Source of the DNA: CAVVDY01 sp963815775
GTDB lineage: Bacteria; Acidobacteriota; Terriglobia; Terriglobales; Acidobacteriaceae
Reading direction: 5' to 3'
Assembly (NCBI GenBank): GCA_963815775.1
Contig: CAWFIB010000001.1
Coordinates: 1-64,000, forward strand
Length of the DNA: 64,000 nt
The first letter of the stretch is position 1, and every line of letters starts with the position of its first letter. The translations under genes and the position numbers were made by a program. This document shows, one piece after another, positions 43,441-51,545 of the stretch. The notes below the pieces were generated by a model. It saw only the letters and a program-made list of their open reading frames with translations. It was not told the DNA's origin and did not search any database.

Positions 43441-44150
43441 GCCGGTACTCCTCTCCGGTGGGCCAGGGAGGTGATGAAGCCGGAGTCTTTTTCCATTTCC
43501 TGCACGCTCTTGCCTTTCTCCGAAAGTGCGCCTGTCGGGCATGCCTGGACACACTTGCCGCAGTTGGTGCAGGTAGTGGCCTGGCCCCAGTTGGTGTCCA
43601 TCTCGCACACCACGCGGGCATGGATGCCGCGGTTGGAGATGCCCCAAACGTGCGCGCCTTCGACCTCAGCGCATACCCGGACGCAGCGAGTGCACAGAAT
43701 GCAGCGGTTGTGGTCAAGCGCGAAGCGAGGATGCGACAGATCCACCGACAGGCGAGGGAAGTTGTAGGCAAAACGCACGTTGGTGACGCCGAGAGCACAC
43801 GCCATGTCCTGCAACTCGCAGTGGCCGTTGGAAACGCAGACCGCGCAGGTATGGTTACGCTCCACCAGCAGCAGCTCGATGGTGATGCGGCGATAGCGCG
43901 CCAGACGAGGCGAGTTGGTGATGACCGACATGCCATCCTGTAGCGGCGTGGTGCAGGCGGGCAGCAGGCGATCAATGCCGGAGACCTCGACCATGCAGAG
44001 GCGACATGCGCCGACCGGCTTCAGACCCTTCAGGTAGCAGAGGGTCGGGATGTTCTTGCCGTTGTTCTGCGCCGCCTCCAGGATGGTCTGGCCCTCGAAG
44101 GCGCTTACCATTTCTCCGTCGATGCGGAGCGAGATTTTTTTCCGTGGCAA
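43437..44150 (-). CDS. hoxU: Hydrogenase diaphorase subunit HoxU
   Basis: 237-residue electron-transfer subunit, homologous to the N-terminal part of NuoG. Cluster motifs in order: [2Fe-2S] at C38, C49, C52, C66; His-ligated [4Fe-4S] at H100, C102/C105, C111; and two [4Fe-4S] ferredoxin motifs at C150-C160 and C194-C204. It wires HoxY to the flavin subunit. All ligands are present. The C-terminus ends about 30 residues after the last cluster, as in other HoxU. Confidence 0.95.
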   Translation of the reverse strand: MPRKKISLRIDGEMVSAFEGQTILEAAQNNGKNIPTLCYLKGLKPVGACRLCMVEVSGIDRLLPACTTPLQDGMSVITNSPRLARYRRITIELLLVERNHTCAVCVSNGHCELQDMACALGVTNVRFAYNFPRLSVDLSHPRFALDHNRCILCTRCVRVCAEVEGAHVWGISNRGIHARVVCEMDTNWGQATTCTNCGKCVQACPTGALSEKGKSVQEMEKDSGFITSLAHRRGVPA

Positions 44151-44162
44151 GGCTTCTCCTCT

Positions 44163-47100
44163 CTAGCGCGACGGCGCCGCCTTCACGTCACAGCGGAGGC
44201 AGCGGCAGGCTTCGTCCAGAACCTGCTCGGCGGTCAGCACTGTCACTACCTCTTCAAAGTTGTGCGCGCGTTTTTGGGCGGGCAGGTGCGGAGGCATGTT
44301 CCTGCGGCCCTCGCTGACTTCTTTTGGCACCTTCTGCTCATAGGCAATAGGCGGGAAGAGCTCGTCCCAGCGGTCGGCATCCATCAACTGCTTGTCGATG
44401 GAGCGCGCGGCGAGTTTTCCATACGACATGGCATTGGAGACGTTGGAGGCGCCGGTGACCAGATCGCCGCCGGCATAGAAGCGCGGGCGGCTGGTCTCAA
44501 GGGTGAAGTGGTCAACCTCGATGGTGCCGTGCTGCTTGATGCGCAGTCCCGATGCCTTCGCGAAGTCAATATCCACCGATTCGCCAACCGCCAGGATGAC
44601 GGAATCACATTCGATGCGCCGTACTTCATCGGTCAGGACTGGCTTGCGACGTCCTGAAGTGTCGTACTCGCCGAGGCGGGTCTTCACCACTTCGAGGCCC
44701 CGGACGTTGCCTTTGGCATCGCCGATGACGCGGTGAGGAGCTGCCAGAAACAGGAAACGTGCGCCTTCATCTTCGGCCGCTACGGTCTCCTCTTCGATGG
44801 CGGGCATGTCTTTGCGCTCACGCCGATAAACGACGGTAACTTCGGCACCCGTGCGCAGGGCGGTACGCGCAGAGTCAATCGCGGCATTGCCGCCTCCGAT
44901 GATGACCACCTTTTTGCCAAGTGGTACGCTCTCGCCTTTGGAGACCATCTCCAGCAGAGGCAGGGCGGGATAGACGCCCTTCAGTTCGGTTCCCGGCAGA
45001 TAGACCCACGACTCTTTCCAGGTGCCGATGGCGAGAAATACAGAGTCATAGCGCTCGTCGAGTTCGCTGAGCGAAATGTCGGAACCAACACGAGTGTTGA
45101 GGACGAAGTTCACTCCCAGCCGCCGAATGAGTTCAATCTCGCGATGGAGGACGGATTTCGGCAGGCGGTACTCGGGCAGAGCGAAACGCAGCATGCCGCC
45201 GGGTTCGGGCATGGGATCGAAGACGGTGACGTCGTGTCCCAGCAGGGCAAGATAGAAAGCGGCGGTCAGGCCGGTTGGTCCCGCGCCGACAACGGCGACT
45301 TTGCGTCCGGTGGGTTCGAGGGCCCGGGATGCGACGCGCTCGACAGCGGCATCGAAGCGGTCGGACAGGAGCACAGTGTCGGCAATGTGGCGATGCACAT
45401 CGCGCATGTTGACCGCGTTGTCGATGGTCTGACGGCGACAGCGTTTATCGCAGGGATGCTGGCAGACCCGGCCAGTCGAGCTGGGCAGGGGATTGTCGAA
45501 GATGATGGCGTCAAAGGCGTCGTCCAGGCGGCCTTCCTTGTAAAGCTCCAGGAATCGGGGGATGTTCATGTGCAGGGGGCAGCTATTCTCACAGGGAGAG
45601 AGCGCCAGCTCTTCGCACACGCCCGCCTGGCAGCGGCCGGAGACGATGTGGTCTTCGAACTCCTGGCGGAAATGCCGCATGGAGGTGAGCACGGGATTGG
45701 GTGCGGTCTGGCCGAGCCCGCACAGCGAGCAATCGCGAATGTAGCGGCTGAGCTCGTCGAGAGTTTCGAGATGCTGCATGCGACCGAAGCCGGTGGTAAT
45801 GCGGTTCAGGATGCGCAGTTCTTTGTTCAACCCGACCCGGCAGGGCACGCATTTGCCGCACGATTCCGAGTTGGTGAACTCAATGAAGTAGCGGGCGACG
45901 TCGACCATGCAGATGTCTTCATCCATCACCACCATGCCGCCTGAGCCCATGATGGAGCCAAGCTGCGCCAGGCTTTCATAGTCCACCGGGGTGTCGAACA
46001 TCTCGTGGGGAATGGTTCCGCCCGAGGGACCTCCGGTTTGCACCGCCTTGATCTCGCGCCCGGGTGCGCTGCCTTCGCCGATGTCGTAGACGAAAGTCTT
46101 CAGCGGCGTGCCCAATGGCATTTCGACCAGGCCGGTGTTGTTGATCTTGCCGACCAGGGAAAAGACCTTGGTGCCGGCACTTTTGGGGCTGCCGGTTTCG
46201 GTGAACCAGGCAGCGCCTTTCATGATGATGGGCGCGATGTTGTACCAGGTTTCGACGTTGTTGATGTTGCTCGGCTTGCCCCACAGGCCTTGCTGGGCAG
46301 GGAAGGGTGGCCGGGGCCGCGGCCGTCCGGCTTCACCTTCCAGCGAAGCGATGAGCGCGGTCTCTTCGCCGCAGACAAATGCGCCGGCGCCCTCGACCAG
46401 CTCAATGTCGAACTTGAAGCCGCGTCCCAGGATGTTTTCGCCCAGCAGTCCGTACTCGCGGGCCTGCTCGATGGCGCGGTTGAGACGGTGGACCGCCAGC
46501 GGATACTCGGCGCGAACATAGATGATGCCGTGGGTCGCGCCCATCACGTAGCTGCCGATGATCATGCCTTCGAGCAGGGCATGAGGATCGCTTTCGATCT
46601 CGTTGCGGTTCATGTAGGCGCCGGGGTCACCCTCATCGGCGTTGCAGATGATGAATTTCTGGTCCGACTTGGCCTTGGCGAGGAACTCCCATTTGTTGCC
46701 GGTGAGGAATCCGGCACCGCCGCGGCCGCGCAACTTGGAAGCCTTGATCAGCTCAATGACGGCCTCGGGCTTGGCGTCGATCAGGGCCTTGTAGAGCGCC
46801 TGGTAGCCTCCGACTGCGATGTATTCCTCGATGTCGTCGGGGCTGATTAGTCCGCAGTTGCGCAATACGATCTTCTTCTGGCCTTTGAAGAAGGCAACTT
46901 CGTTCCAGGACGGTATCTCCTGAAAACCTTTGCCGTACCGGATGGAGCCGGTAATGTGGTCCCACTCCTCGATCTTGCAGAAGACCAGGTCGGGAGGAAT
47001 ATTGCCTTCGGCGACGTCGTGAAGGATGCGGCCGGCATCATGGGCCTGTACCCGGCTCAACAACATCAGCGGCTGACCGGGGATGTGGACGGTGACGAGC

Positions 47101-47324
47101 GGTTCCTGGTAGCAGGCCCCGAAACACCCTACACCTGCCAGATACATGGTGACGCCGCTATGGCCGATGGCCTCCGCAAAGGCGTGATACAGGCCTTCTG
47201 CGCCGTTGCCCCGGCCGCAGGTTCCCATGCCGATGGTGATGCGAGGCACGGGCGGGAGAAGTTTGTTGAGTCCGGATTCGCGGACTGCGTTGAAGGTGCC
47301 AATGTCTTCGATGCGCGGCATCAT
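44163..47324 (-). CDS. hoxF: HoxF fused to a GltD/NfnB-type FAD-NAD(P) oxidoreductase
   Basis: 1053 residues, roughly twice a normal HoxF. Residues about 25-110 are a thioredoxin-like [2Fe-2S] domain (GMGTCGRGNGAEG, VGCFGACYQEPLV). About 130-560 is the NuoF core: FMN/NADH motifs GRGGAGFLTGNKWE and NADEGDPGAYMNR, and the [4Fe-4S] ligands in SESCGKCVPCRVG. From about 590 comes a second module: two-cluster domain with CENSCPLHMNIPRF and VCQHPCDKRCRR, FAD fold VAVVGAGPTGLTAAFYLALL, and NAD(P)H fold VVIIGGGNAAIDSARTAL. This module is the GltD/NfnB type. hoxE overlaps by four bases upstream; hoxU follows 12 bases later. One uninterrupted frame, so the fusion is real unless assembled wrongly. Confidence 0.93.
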   Translation of the reverse strand: MMPRIEDIGTFNAVRESGLNKLLPPVPRITIGMGTCGRGNGAEGLYHAFAEAIGHSGVTMYLAGVGCFGACYQEPLVTVHIPGQPLMLLSRVQAHDAGRILHDVAEGNIPPDLVFCKIEEWDHITGSIRYGKGFQEIPSWNEVAFFKGQKKIVLRNCGLISPDDIEEYIAVGGYQALYKALIDAKPEAVIELIKASKLRGRGGAGFLTGNKWEFLAKAKSDQKFIICNADEGDPGAYMNRNEIESDPHALLEGMIIGSYVMGATHGIIYVRAEYPLAVHRLNRAIEQAREYGLLGENILGRGFKFDIELVEGAGAFVCGEETALIASLEGEAGRPRPRPPFPAQQGLWGKPSNINNVETWYNIAPIIMKGAAWFTETGSPKSAGTKVFSLVGKINNTGLVEMPLGTPLKTFVYDIGEGSAPGREIKAVQTGGPSGGTIPHEMFDTPVDYESLAQLGSIMGSGGMVVMDEDICMVDVARYFIEFTNSESCGKCVPCRVGLNKELRILNRITTGFGRMQHLETLDELSRYIRDCSLCGLGQTAPNPVLTSMRHFRQEFEDHIVSGRCQAGVCEELALSPCENSCPLHMNIPRFLELYKEGRLDDAFDAIIFDNPLPSSTGRVCQHPCDKRCRRQTIDNAVNMRDVHRHIADTVLLSDRFDAAVERVASRALEPTGRKVAVVGAGPTGLTAAFYLALLGHDVTVFDPMPEPGGMLRFALPEYRLPKSVLHREIELIRRLGVNFVLNTRVGSDISLSELDERYDSVFLAIGTWKESWVYLPGTELKGVYPALPLLEMVSKGESVPLGKKVVIIGGGNAAIDSARTALRTGAEVTVVYRRERKDMPAIEEETVAAEDEGARFLFLAAPHRVIGDAKGNVRGLEVVKTRLGEYDTSGRRKPVLTDEVRRIECDSVILAVGESVDIDFAKASGLRIKQHGTIEVDHFTLETSRPRFYAGGDLVTGASNVSNAMSYGKLAARSIDKQLMDADRWDELFPPIAYEQKVPKEVSEGRRNMPPHLPAQKRAHNFEEVVTVLTAEQVLDEACRCLRCDVKAAPSR

Positions 47325-47857
47325 TCCCCTTCCCGTTCCAGAGCGCGCACCTCGCGTTGCAGGGTGCGCTCATTGACGTGGCCGCAGATGCGATGGTCGA
47401 TCTCGACGACCGGCGCCAGGGCACATTGTCCGAAGCAGGCGACGGTGCGAAGGGTGAACTTGCCATCGGCGGTGGTCAGGGTGAGTTTGTCGGCATCGGT
47501 GCTGCCCATTTCGCCGTTATTGGGCTCAAGTCCAAGATCGAGGCGCAAGGCTTCGAGAAGAGTGCGGGAATTCCGGGTATGGCACGCAGTCCCGCGGCAG
47601 ATGCAGATGGTGTGCTCACCCTGCGGCTGAAGATTGAACAGGGCATAGAAGGTCGCAACGCTGTGCATGCGCGACAGGGGAATTTCCATCCGGTTCGCAA
47701 TGTAGCGCAGGGCGTCTTGGGGAAGGTACTTGTTGCGGTTGTGCTCCTGGACCGCCTCGAGAATTCCGAGTAAGGCACCGGGATGACCGCTATGTTTTGC
47801 GATGCTTTGGTCGATGTAGGCCTTTTCGGCCGGATCAAGCGAGGTCGCCACTGGCAT
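47321..47857 (-). CDS. hoxE: Hydrogenase subunit HoxE (NuoE-like)
   Basis: 178 residues with a helical N-terminal half (GALLGILEAVQEHNRNKYLP) and a thioredoxin-like [2Fe-2S] domain whose four Cys are in CICRGTACHTRN and TVACFGQCALAP. First gene of the hydrogenase operon; AGGAG lies ten bases before its ATG. Its stop overlaps the hoxF start. Confidence 0.95.
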   Translation of the reverse strand: MPVATSLDPAEKAYIDQSIAKHSGHPGALLGILEAVQEHNRNKYLPQDALRYIANRMEIPLSRMHSVATFYALFNLQPQGEHTICICRGTACHTRNSRTLLEALRLDLGLEPNNGEMGSTDADKLTLTTADGKFTLRTVACFGQCALAPVVEIDHRICGHVNERTLQREVRALEREGE

Positions 47858-48166
47858 GTGCAGGACACTCCTTTCCCATGCAGAAGGCCAGCAGTTCGGC
47901 GAAGCAAAGCAGGCTTCGCACCTGCCGAAAGAGGGAGAGATTTCGCTCTTTCGAATCGTTACGGCTCACTTCTGTCTAGAGACTCTTCCTAATCGTGCAA
48001 CCGCGCAGTGAGGGGCATCACGGCGAAACGTGATTCTCGTCGGGCATTCCGCGATACAAAGAGGGGAATAGAAGGAGTAAGTTTTGTTTGATTTGCCCTC
48101 AAGGAATGCGAGTTCATGGCCGAGAGAAGCTACCAAGCTGTCTCGCCAAGCGAGCTCACTGCCGCC

Positions 48167-48220
48167 GGGGCTAAAGCCCCACATCATCTTGGCTGGTTTC
48201 CGGCGCAGCTAAAGCTGCGC
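48167..48220. repeat. Two-hairpin intergenic array, copy D
   Basis: GGGGCT-aa-AGCCCC (48167-48180) and GCGCAGCT-aa-AGCTGCGC (48203-48220), then 'ccccttcaa' as in copy C. Confidence 0.85.
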
Positions 48221-48221
48221 C

Positions 48222-48328
48222 CCTTCAAGACGCCTCCAGGCAGCGTCTTCTCAGCCGCCTTCAAGACGCCTCCAGGCAGCGTCTTCTCAGCCGCCTTCAA
48301 AACGCCTCCAGGCAGCGTCTTGCAGCCG
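48222..48328. repeat. Three tandem 36-bp units, each a hairpin
   Basis: Units start at 48222, 48258 and 48294. The first two are identical; the third has one substitution (g to a) and a shortened end. Each contains AAGACGC-ctccaggca-GCGTCTT (the third with a weaker outer pair). There is no spacer between units. Confidence 0.85.
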
Positions 48329-48380
48329 CCTGCTAAAGCCGAGCCCAATCAAAAGAGATTTGCGAGACAGGTGAGAGCTT

Positions 48381-48908
48381 CTAATGGGTGGCGATCTGCA
48401 CCAGGTCCTGGCGCTCGGGGAGGAAGTTGCCGCGAGGCATGTACTCGGGCAGGGTACCCAAGTACATGGCGGTCTCGTCGCAGGCGTGAAGGCGGGGGCA
48501 CTTCAGGCAGTCCTTGTGGATCTTGTCGGGCAGCGCTTCCTTGGCGACGGCCTGAAAGCCCATCTTGCCGAAGAAGTCGGGAATGCGCGTGAAGAGGCAA
48601 ACGCAGGTGACACTTTGACGCCCGGCTTCGGCCAGCAGAGCATCGATAAGGGCGCGTCCGGCCCCCTTGCCTTTGGCTTTGGCGGTGATGGTAATGGAGC
48701 GCACCTCCGCCAGATGCATGCCGTAGAGGTGGAGCGCGCCACAGCCCATGATCTCGCCATCATCCTCGACCACGACAAAATCGCGGATATTCTCGCAAAT
48801 CTCCGAGAGCGAGCGGGGCAACAGCGTTCCGTCTGCCACATGGACCTGGATCAACTGCTCAATGGCAAAGGCATCGGGAAGGGTGGCGTTACGCGCCTGC
48901 ATGGGCAC
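48381..48908 (-). CDS. GNAT N-acetyltransferase, probable short N-acetylglutamate synthase
   Basis: 175 residues with one GNAT domain: AFAIEQLIQVHVADGTLLPR, FVVVEDDGEIMGCGALHLYG, VRSITITAKAKGKGAGRALI (acetyl-CoA loop) and FFGKMGFQAVAKEALP. A C-terminal cysteine cluster (DKIHKDCLKCPRLHACDETA) is typical of the single-domain amino-acid acetyltransferases that replace ArgA in several phyla. It overlaps argH by 20 bases and closes the arginine operon, which otherwise has no acetylglutamate synthase. That context makes glutamate N-acetylation the likely job. Confidence 0.8.
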   Translation of the reverse strand: MPMQARNATLPDAFAIEQLIQVHVADGTLLPRSLSEICENIRDFVVVEDDGEIMGCGALHLYGMHLAEVRSITITAKAKGKGAGRALIDALLAEAGRQSVTCVCLFTRIPDFFGKMGFQAVAKEALPDKIHKDCLKCPRLHACDETAMYLGTLPEYMPRGNFLPERQDLVQIATH

Positions 48909-50283
48909 CTCCTACAATGGGGGATAGTCTTGCTTTGACTTTCTGCAATGCCGCTTTGACTTGCTGCAGCGCAGTACCTCCAGGAACATCGTGTATTGCT
49001 ATAACGTCTGACAATGTCAGAGCGCGATAGAAGCCGGCGTCGGCTGCAATACCGCAGCGGGCCAGCTCCGCCGTTGACAGCTGCTGCAGCTCACAGCCCT
49101 TTTCGACACACAACCGCACCGCCTTGCCGATGAGCTCGTGCGCCTTGCGGAAGGGCATGCCCTGTCGCACCAGATACGCTGCTGCAGCCAGCGCGTTCAT
49201 GAACCCGCCGCTGGCAGCTCGCTGCATCCGGTCGTAGTTGAAGGTGACGGTGGCGAGATAACCCGTCGCGACCCGTAACATGCTCGCCACCTGTTCGGCC
49301 GCAGAGAAAACCGGTTGCTGGGTCTCCTGCATGTCCTTGTTGTAGGCCAGCGGCAGACCCTTCATGGTGAGCAGCAGGCTGGTGGCGTCGGCGACGACTT
49401 TGCCGCACTTGCCGCGAATCAGCTCCATCGCGTCGGGATTCTTCTTTTGCGGCATCGCGCTGCTGCCGGTGGAGTACTGCTCCGGCAGCTTCAGGAAGCC
49501 GAACTCTGTCGTCGCGTACAGAATCTGCTCTTCGGCCCAGCGGCTCAGGTGGAGCGCAACAAGCGACAACGCCTGGGTGAACTCCAACGCAAAGTCACGA
49601 TCGCTGGTGGCATCCATGCTGTTGGCGGTTGGCGCGCTGAAGCCAAGTTCGCCGGCGATCATTTGGCGATCCAGCGGCAGGATGGTTCCCGCCACTGCAC
49701 CAGAACCGAGCGGACATAGGTTCAGCCGCATGCGGCAATCCTCCAGGCGATCAATGTCGCGCAGAAACATCTCGACGTAGGCCAGCAGCCAATGCGCGAC
49801 CAGAACCGGCTCCGCACGCTGCAAATGTGTGTAGGCCGGCATGGCGGCGTCGCCGGCTGCTTCCGCCTGCTTCACGAACTCGCCCAGGAACTCAGCCAGT
49901 TGCCGCGAGATGATGTCGATCTGCGCACGAACATACAGGCGCAGGTCGGTGGCAATCTGCTCATTGCGGCTGCGGCCGGTGTGCAGCTTGTAGCCCACTT
50001 CGCCGACAAGCTGCACCAGCCGCGCTTCGACGTAATGGTGCACGTCCTCGATGGAAGGATGGTCAGCCGACCGCACGTCTTCGGCTGCGATGTGGCCGAG
50101 CGCGTTCAACGTGGCCTCGAGCTCGACCGCTGTCAGGACGCCGGCTTTCGCCAGCGCGGACGCGTGGGCTTTGCTGGCCGCAACTTCGTACGGCAGCAGG
50201 ATGCGGTCGAAGGGGAACGACCGCTGCCAGTGTTCGAATTCCGCGTCCGGCTCCTGCTGGAAGCGGCCCGACCACATCTTCAC
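48889..50283 (-). CDS. argH: Argininosuccinate lyase
   Basis: Splits argininosuccinate into arginine and fumarate. 464 residues; superfamily signature GSSAMPQKKNPDAMELIRGK is intact, with the catalytic Ser on this flexible loop, and the conserved THLQRAEPVLVAHWLL and LHTGRSRNEQIATDLRL are present. Its ATG overlaps the argG stop (ATGA). A run of Lys/Gln/Leu near the end is a small C-terminal extension. Confidence 0.97.
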   Translation of the reverse strand: MKMWSGRFQQEPDAEFEHWQRSFPFDRILLPYEVAASKAHASALAKAGVLTAVELEATLNALGHIAAEDVRSADHPSIEDVHHYVEARLVQLVGEVGYKLHTGRSRNEQIATDLRLYVRAQIDIISRQLAEFLGEFVKQAEAAGDAAMPAYTHLQRAEPVLVAHWLLAYVEMFLRDIDRLEDCRMRLNLCPLGSGAVAGTILPLDRQMIAGELGFSAPTANSMDATSDRDFALEFTQALSLVALHLSRWAEEQILYATTEFGFLKLPEQYSTGSSAMPQKKNPDAMELIRGKCGKVVADATSLLLTMKGLPLAYNKDMQETQQPVFSAAEQVASMLRVATGYLATVTFNYDRMQRAASGGFMNALAAAAYLVRQGMPFRKAHELIGKAVRLCVEKGCELQQLSTAELARCGIAADAGFYRALTLSDVIAIHDVPGGTALQQVKAALQKVKARLSPIVGGAHAGA

Positions 50284-51545
50284 TTCGCCACCTCAGAACG
50301 TGCCGCGTCCTCTTCCTCGGTTGCGGCGCTGCTTACGCCGAATTTCGGCACACTCGACTTCACCAGCGCACGCGAGCGCGCCGGCAGGCCGAGAATGCGA
50401 ATGAAACCCTCCGCGTCCTTCTGGTTGTAGCTGGCGCCCATGGTGAAGCTGGCGACGTCGGGGCGATAGAGCGACGACTCAGACTTGCGTCCTGCGATGT
50501 CGATGTTGCCCTTGTAGAGTGCGAGCGTGACGGCGCCATTCACGTCGGCCTGCGAACTTGCAACGAATGCCTGGAGCGACTCGCGCAGCGGGGTGAACCA
50601 CAGACCGAAGTAGACGACCTCGGCGTACTTCAGCCCGATGTGCTGCTTGAAGTGCATCAGATCGCGGTCGAGGCATAGCGCCTCAAGCTCGCGATGCGCG
50701 GTGAGCAACAGCGTGCCGCCGGGCGTCTCATAGCAGCCGCGCGACTTCATGCCGACGAAACGGTTTTCGACCAGATCGATGCGGCCGATGGCGTTACGCG
50801 CGCCGATTTCATTCAGCACCTCGACGAGGGCGACCGGGTCCATCTGTGCGCCATTCACCGCAACCGGCACCCCCTGGTTGAACTCGATGGCAACTGTCTC
50901 GACTGCGTCAGGCGCATCCTGTGGCGACTTGGTCCAGGTCCAGGTGGTGGGCAGTGGTGCATGGTTGGGATCTTCCAACTCGCCGCCTTCGTGACTCACG
51001 TGCAGCAGGTTGCGGTCGCGGCTGTGGATCTTCGCGCGGCTCTGCGCCACGGGAATACCGTGCGCTTCCGCATAGTCGAGGCAGTCCTCACGGGAGGCGA
51101 GCTTCCACTCGCGCCACGGAGCGATGACTTTCAGCTCCGGAGCCAGCGCCTGGAAGGCATGCTCGAAGCGCACCTGATCATTGCCCTTGCCAGTGCAGCC
51201 ATGCGCAACAGCGGTTGCGCCTTCCTTCAGCGCAGTCAGCACCTGGTACCTGGCGATGATCGGCCGGGCGAGGGAAGTGCCGAGCAGGTACTTGTGCTCG
51301 TAGACCGCGCCCGCCTGGATCGCAGGGAAGACGTAGTCAGTCAGAAACTCCTGGCGCAGGTCATCGACAATGACGTTGCTGGCGCCGGTCTTGTATGCCT
51401 TCGCGACGACGGCGTCGAGATCGTCTCCCTGGCCGACGTCGGCTACGTAGGCGATGACGTCGTAGTCATAGTTTTCCTTGAGCCAGGGAATAATGATGGA
51501 GGTGTCCAGACCTCCGGAATAAGCAAGGACGACCTTCTCACGCAT
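50280..51545 (-). CDS. argG: Argininosuccinate synthase
   Basis: Joins citrulline and aspartate with ATP. The start is the ATG at 51545 (GAGGAG five bases before), giving 421 residues; upstream codons in frame overlap argF and are not part of it. The ATP-binding P-loop is VVLAYSGGLDTSIIIPWLKE, with AHGCTGKGNDQVRFE and the citrulline-contacting SREDCLDYAEAHGIPV region following. It overlaps argF by eight bases and argH by four. Confidence 0.97.
   Translation of the reverse strand: MREKVVLAYSGGLDTSIIIPWLKENYDYDVIAYVADVGQGDDLDAVVAKAYKTGASNVIVDDLRQEFLTDYVFPAIQAGAVYEHKYLLGTSLARPIIARYQVLTALKEGATAVAHGCTGKGNDQVRFEHAFQALAPELKVIAPWREWKLASREDCLDYAEAHGIPVAQSRAKIHSRDRNLLHVSHEGGELEDPNHAPLPTTWTWTKSPQDAPDAVETVAIEFNQGVPVAVNGAQMDPVALVEVLNEIGARNAIGRIDLVENRFVGMKSRGCYETPGGTLLLTAHRELEALCLDRDLMHFKQHIGLKYAEVVYFGLWFTPLRESLQAFVASSQADVNGAVTLALYKGNIDIAGRKSESSLYRPDVASFTMGASYNQKDAEGFIRILGLPARSRALVKSSVPKFGVSSAATEEEDAARSEVAK

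Larger units (their letters stand above)
47858..48380. other. Intergenic region upstream of hoxE with hairpin arrays
   Basis: 523 bases between hoxE and the GNAT gene. Holds hairpin array copy D (48167-48220) running straight into a 36-bp tandem repeat (48222-48328). An open frame at 48116-48592 on the plus strand translates these repeats and is not accepted. No convincing hoxE promoter was found by eye. Confidence 0.7.

Noticed and set aside
44733..45944. 403-codon frame on the plus strand
   Set aside because: Antisense to the hoxF fusion gene; no recognisable domain and no ribosome site.
48222..48328. CRISPR array, because the repeat unit is 36 bp
   Set aside because: The units are strictly tandem with no spacers, and no cas gene is in the window. 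Each unit is a hairpin continuing the intergenic array.
48116..48592. 158-codon open frame on the plus strand with repeated KTPPGSVFSAAF
   Set aside because: Its first half is only the translation of the hairpin repeats and its second half is antisense to the GNAT gene. There is no credible protein pattern.
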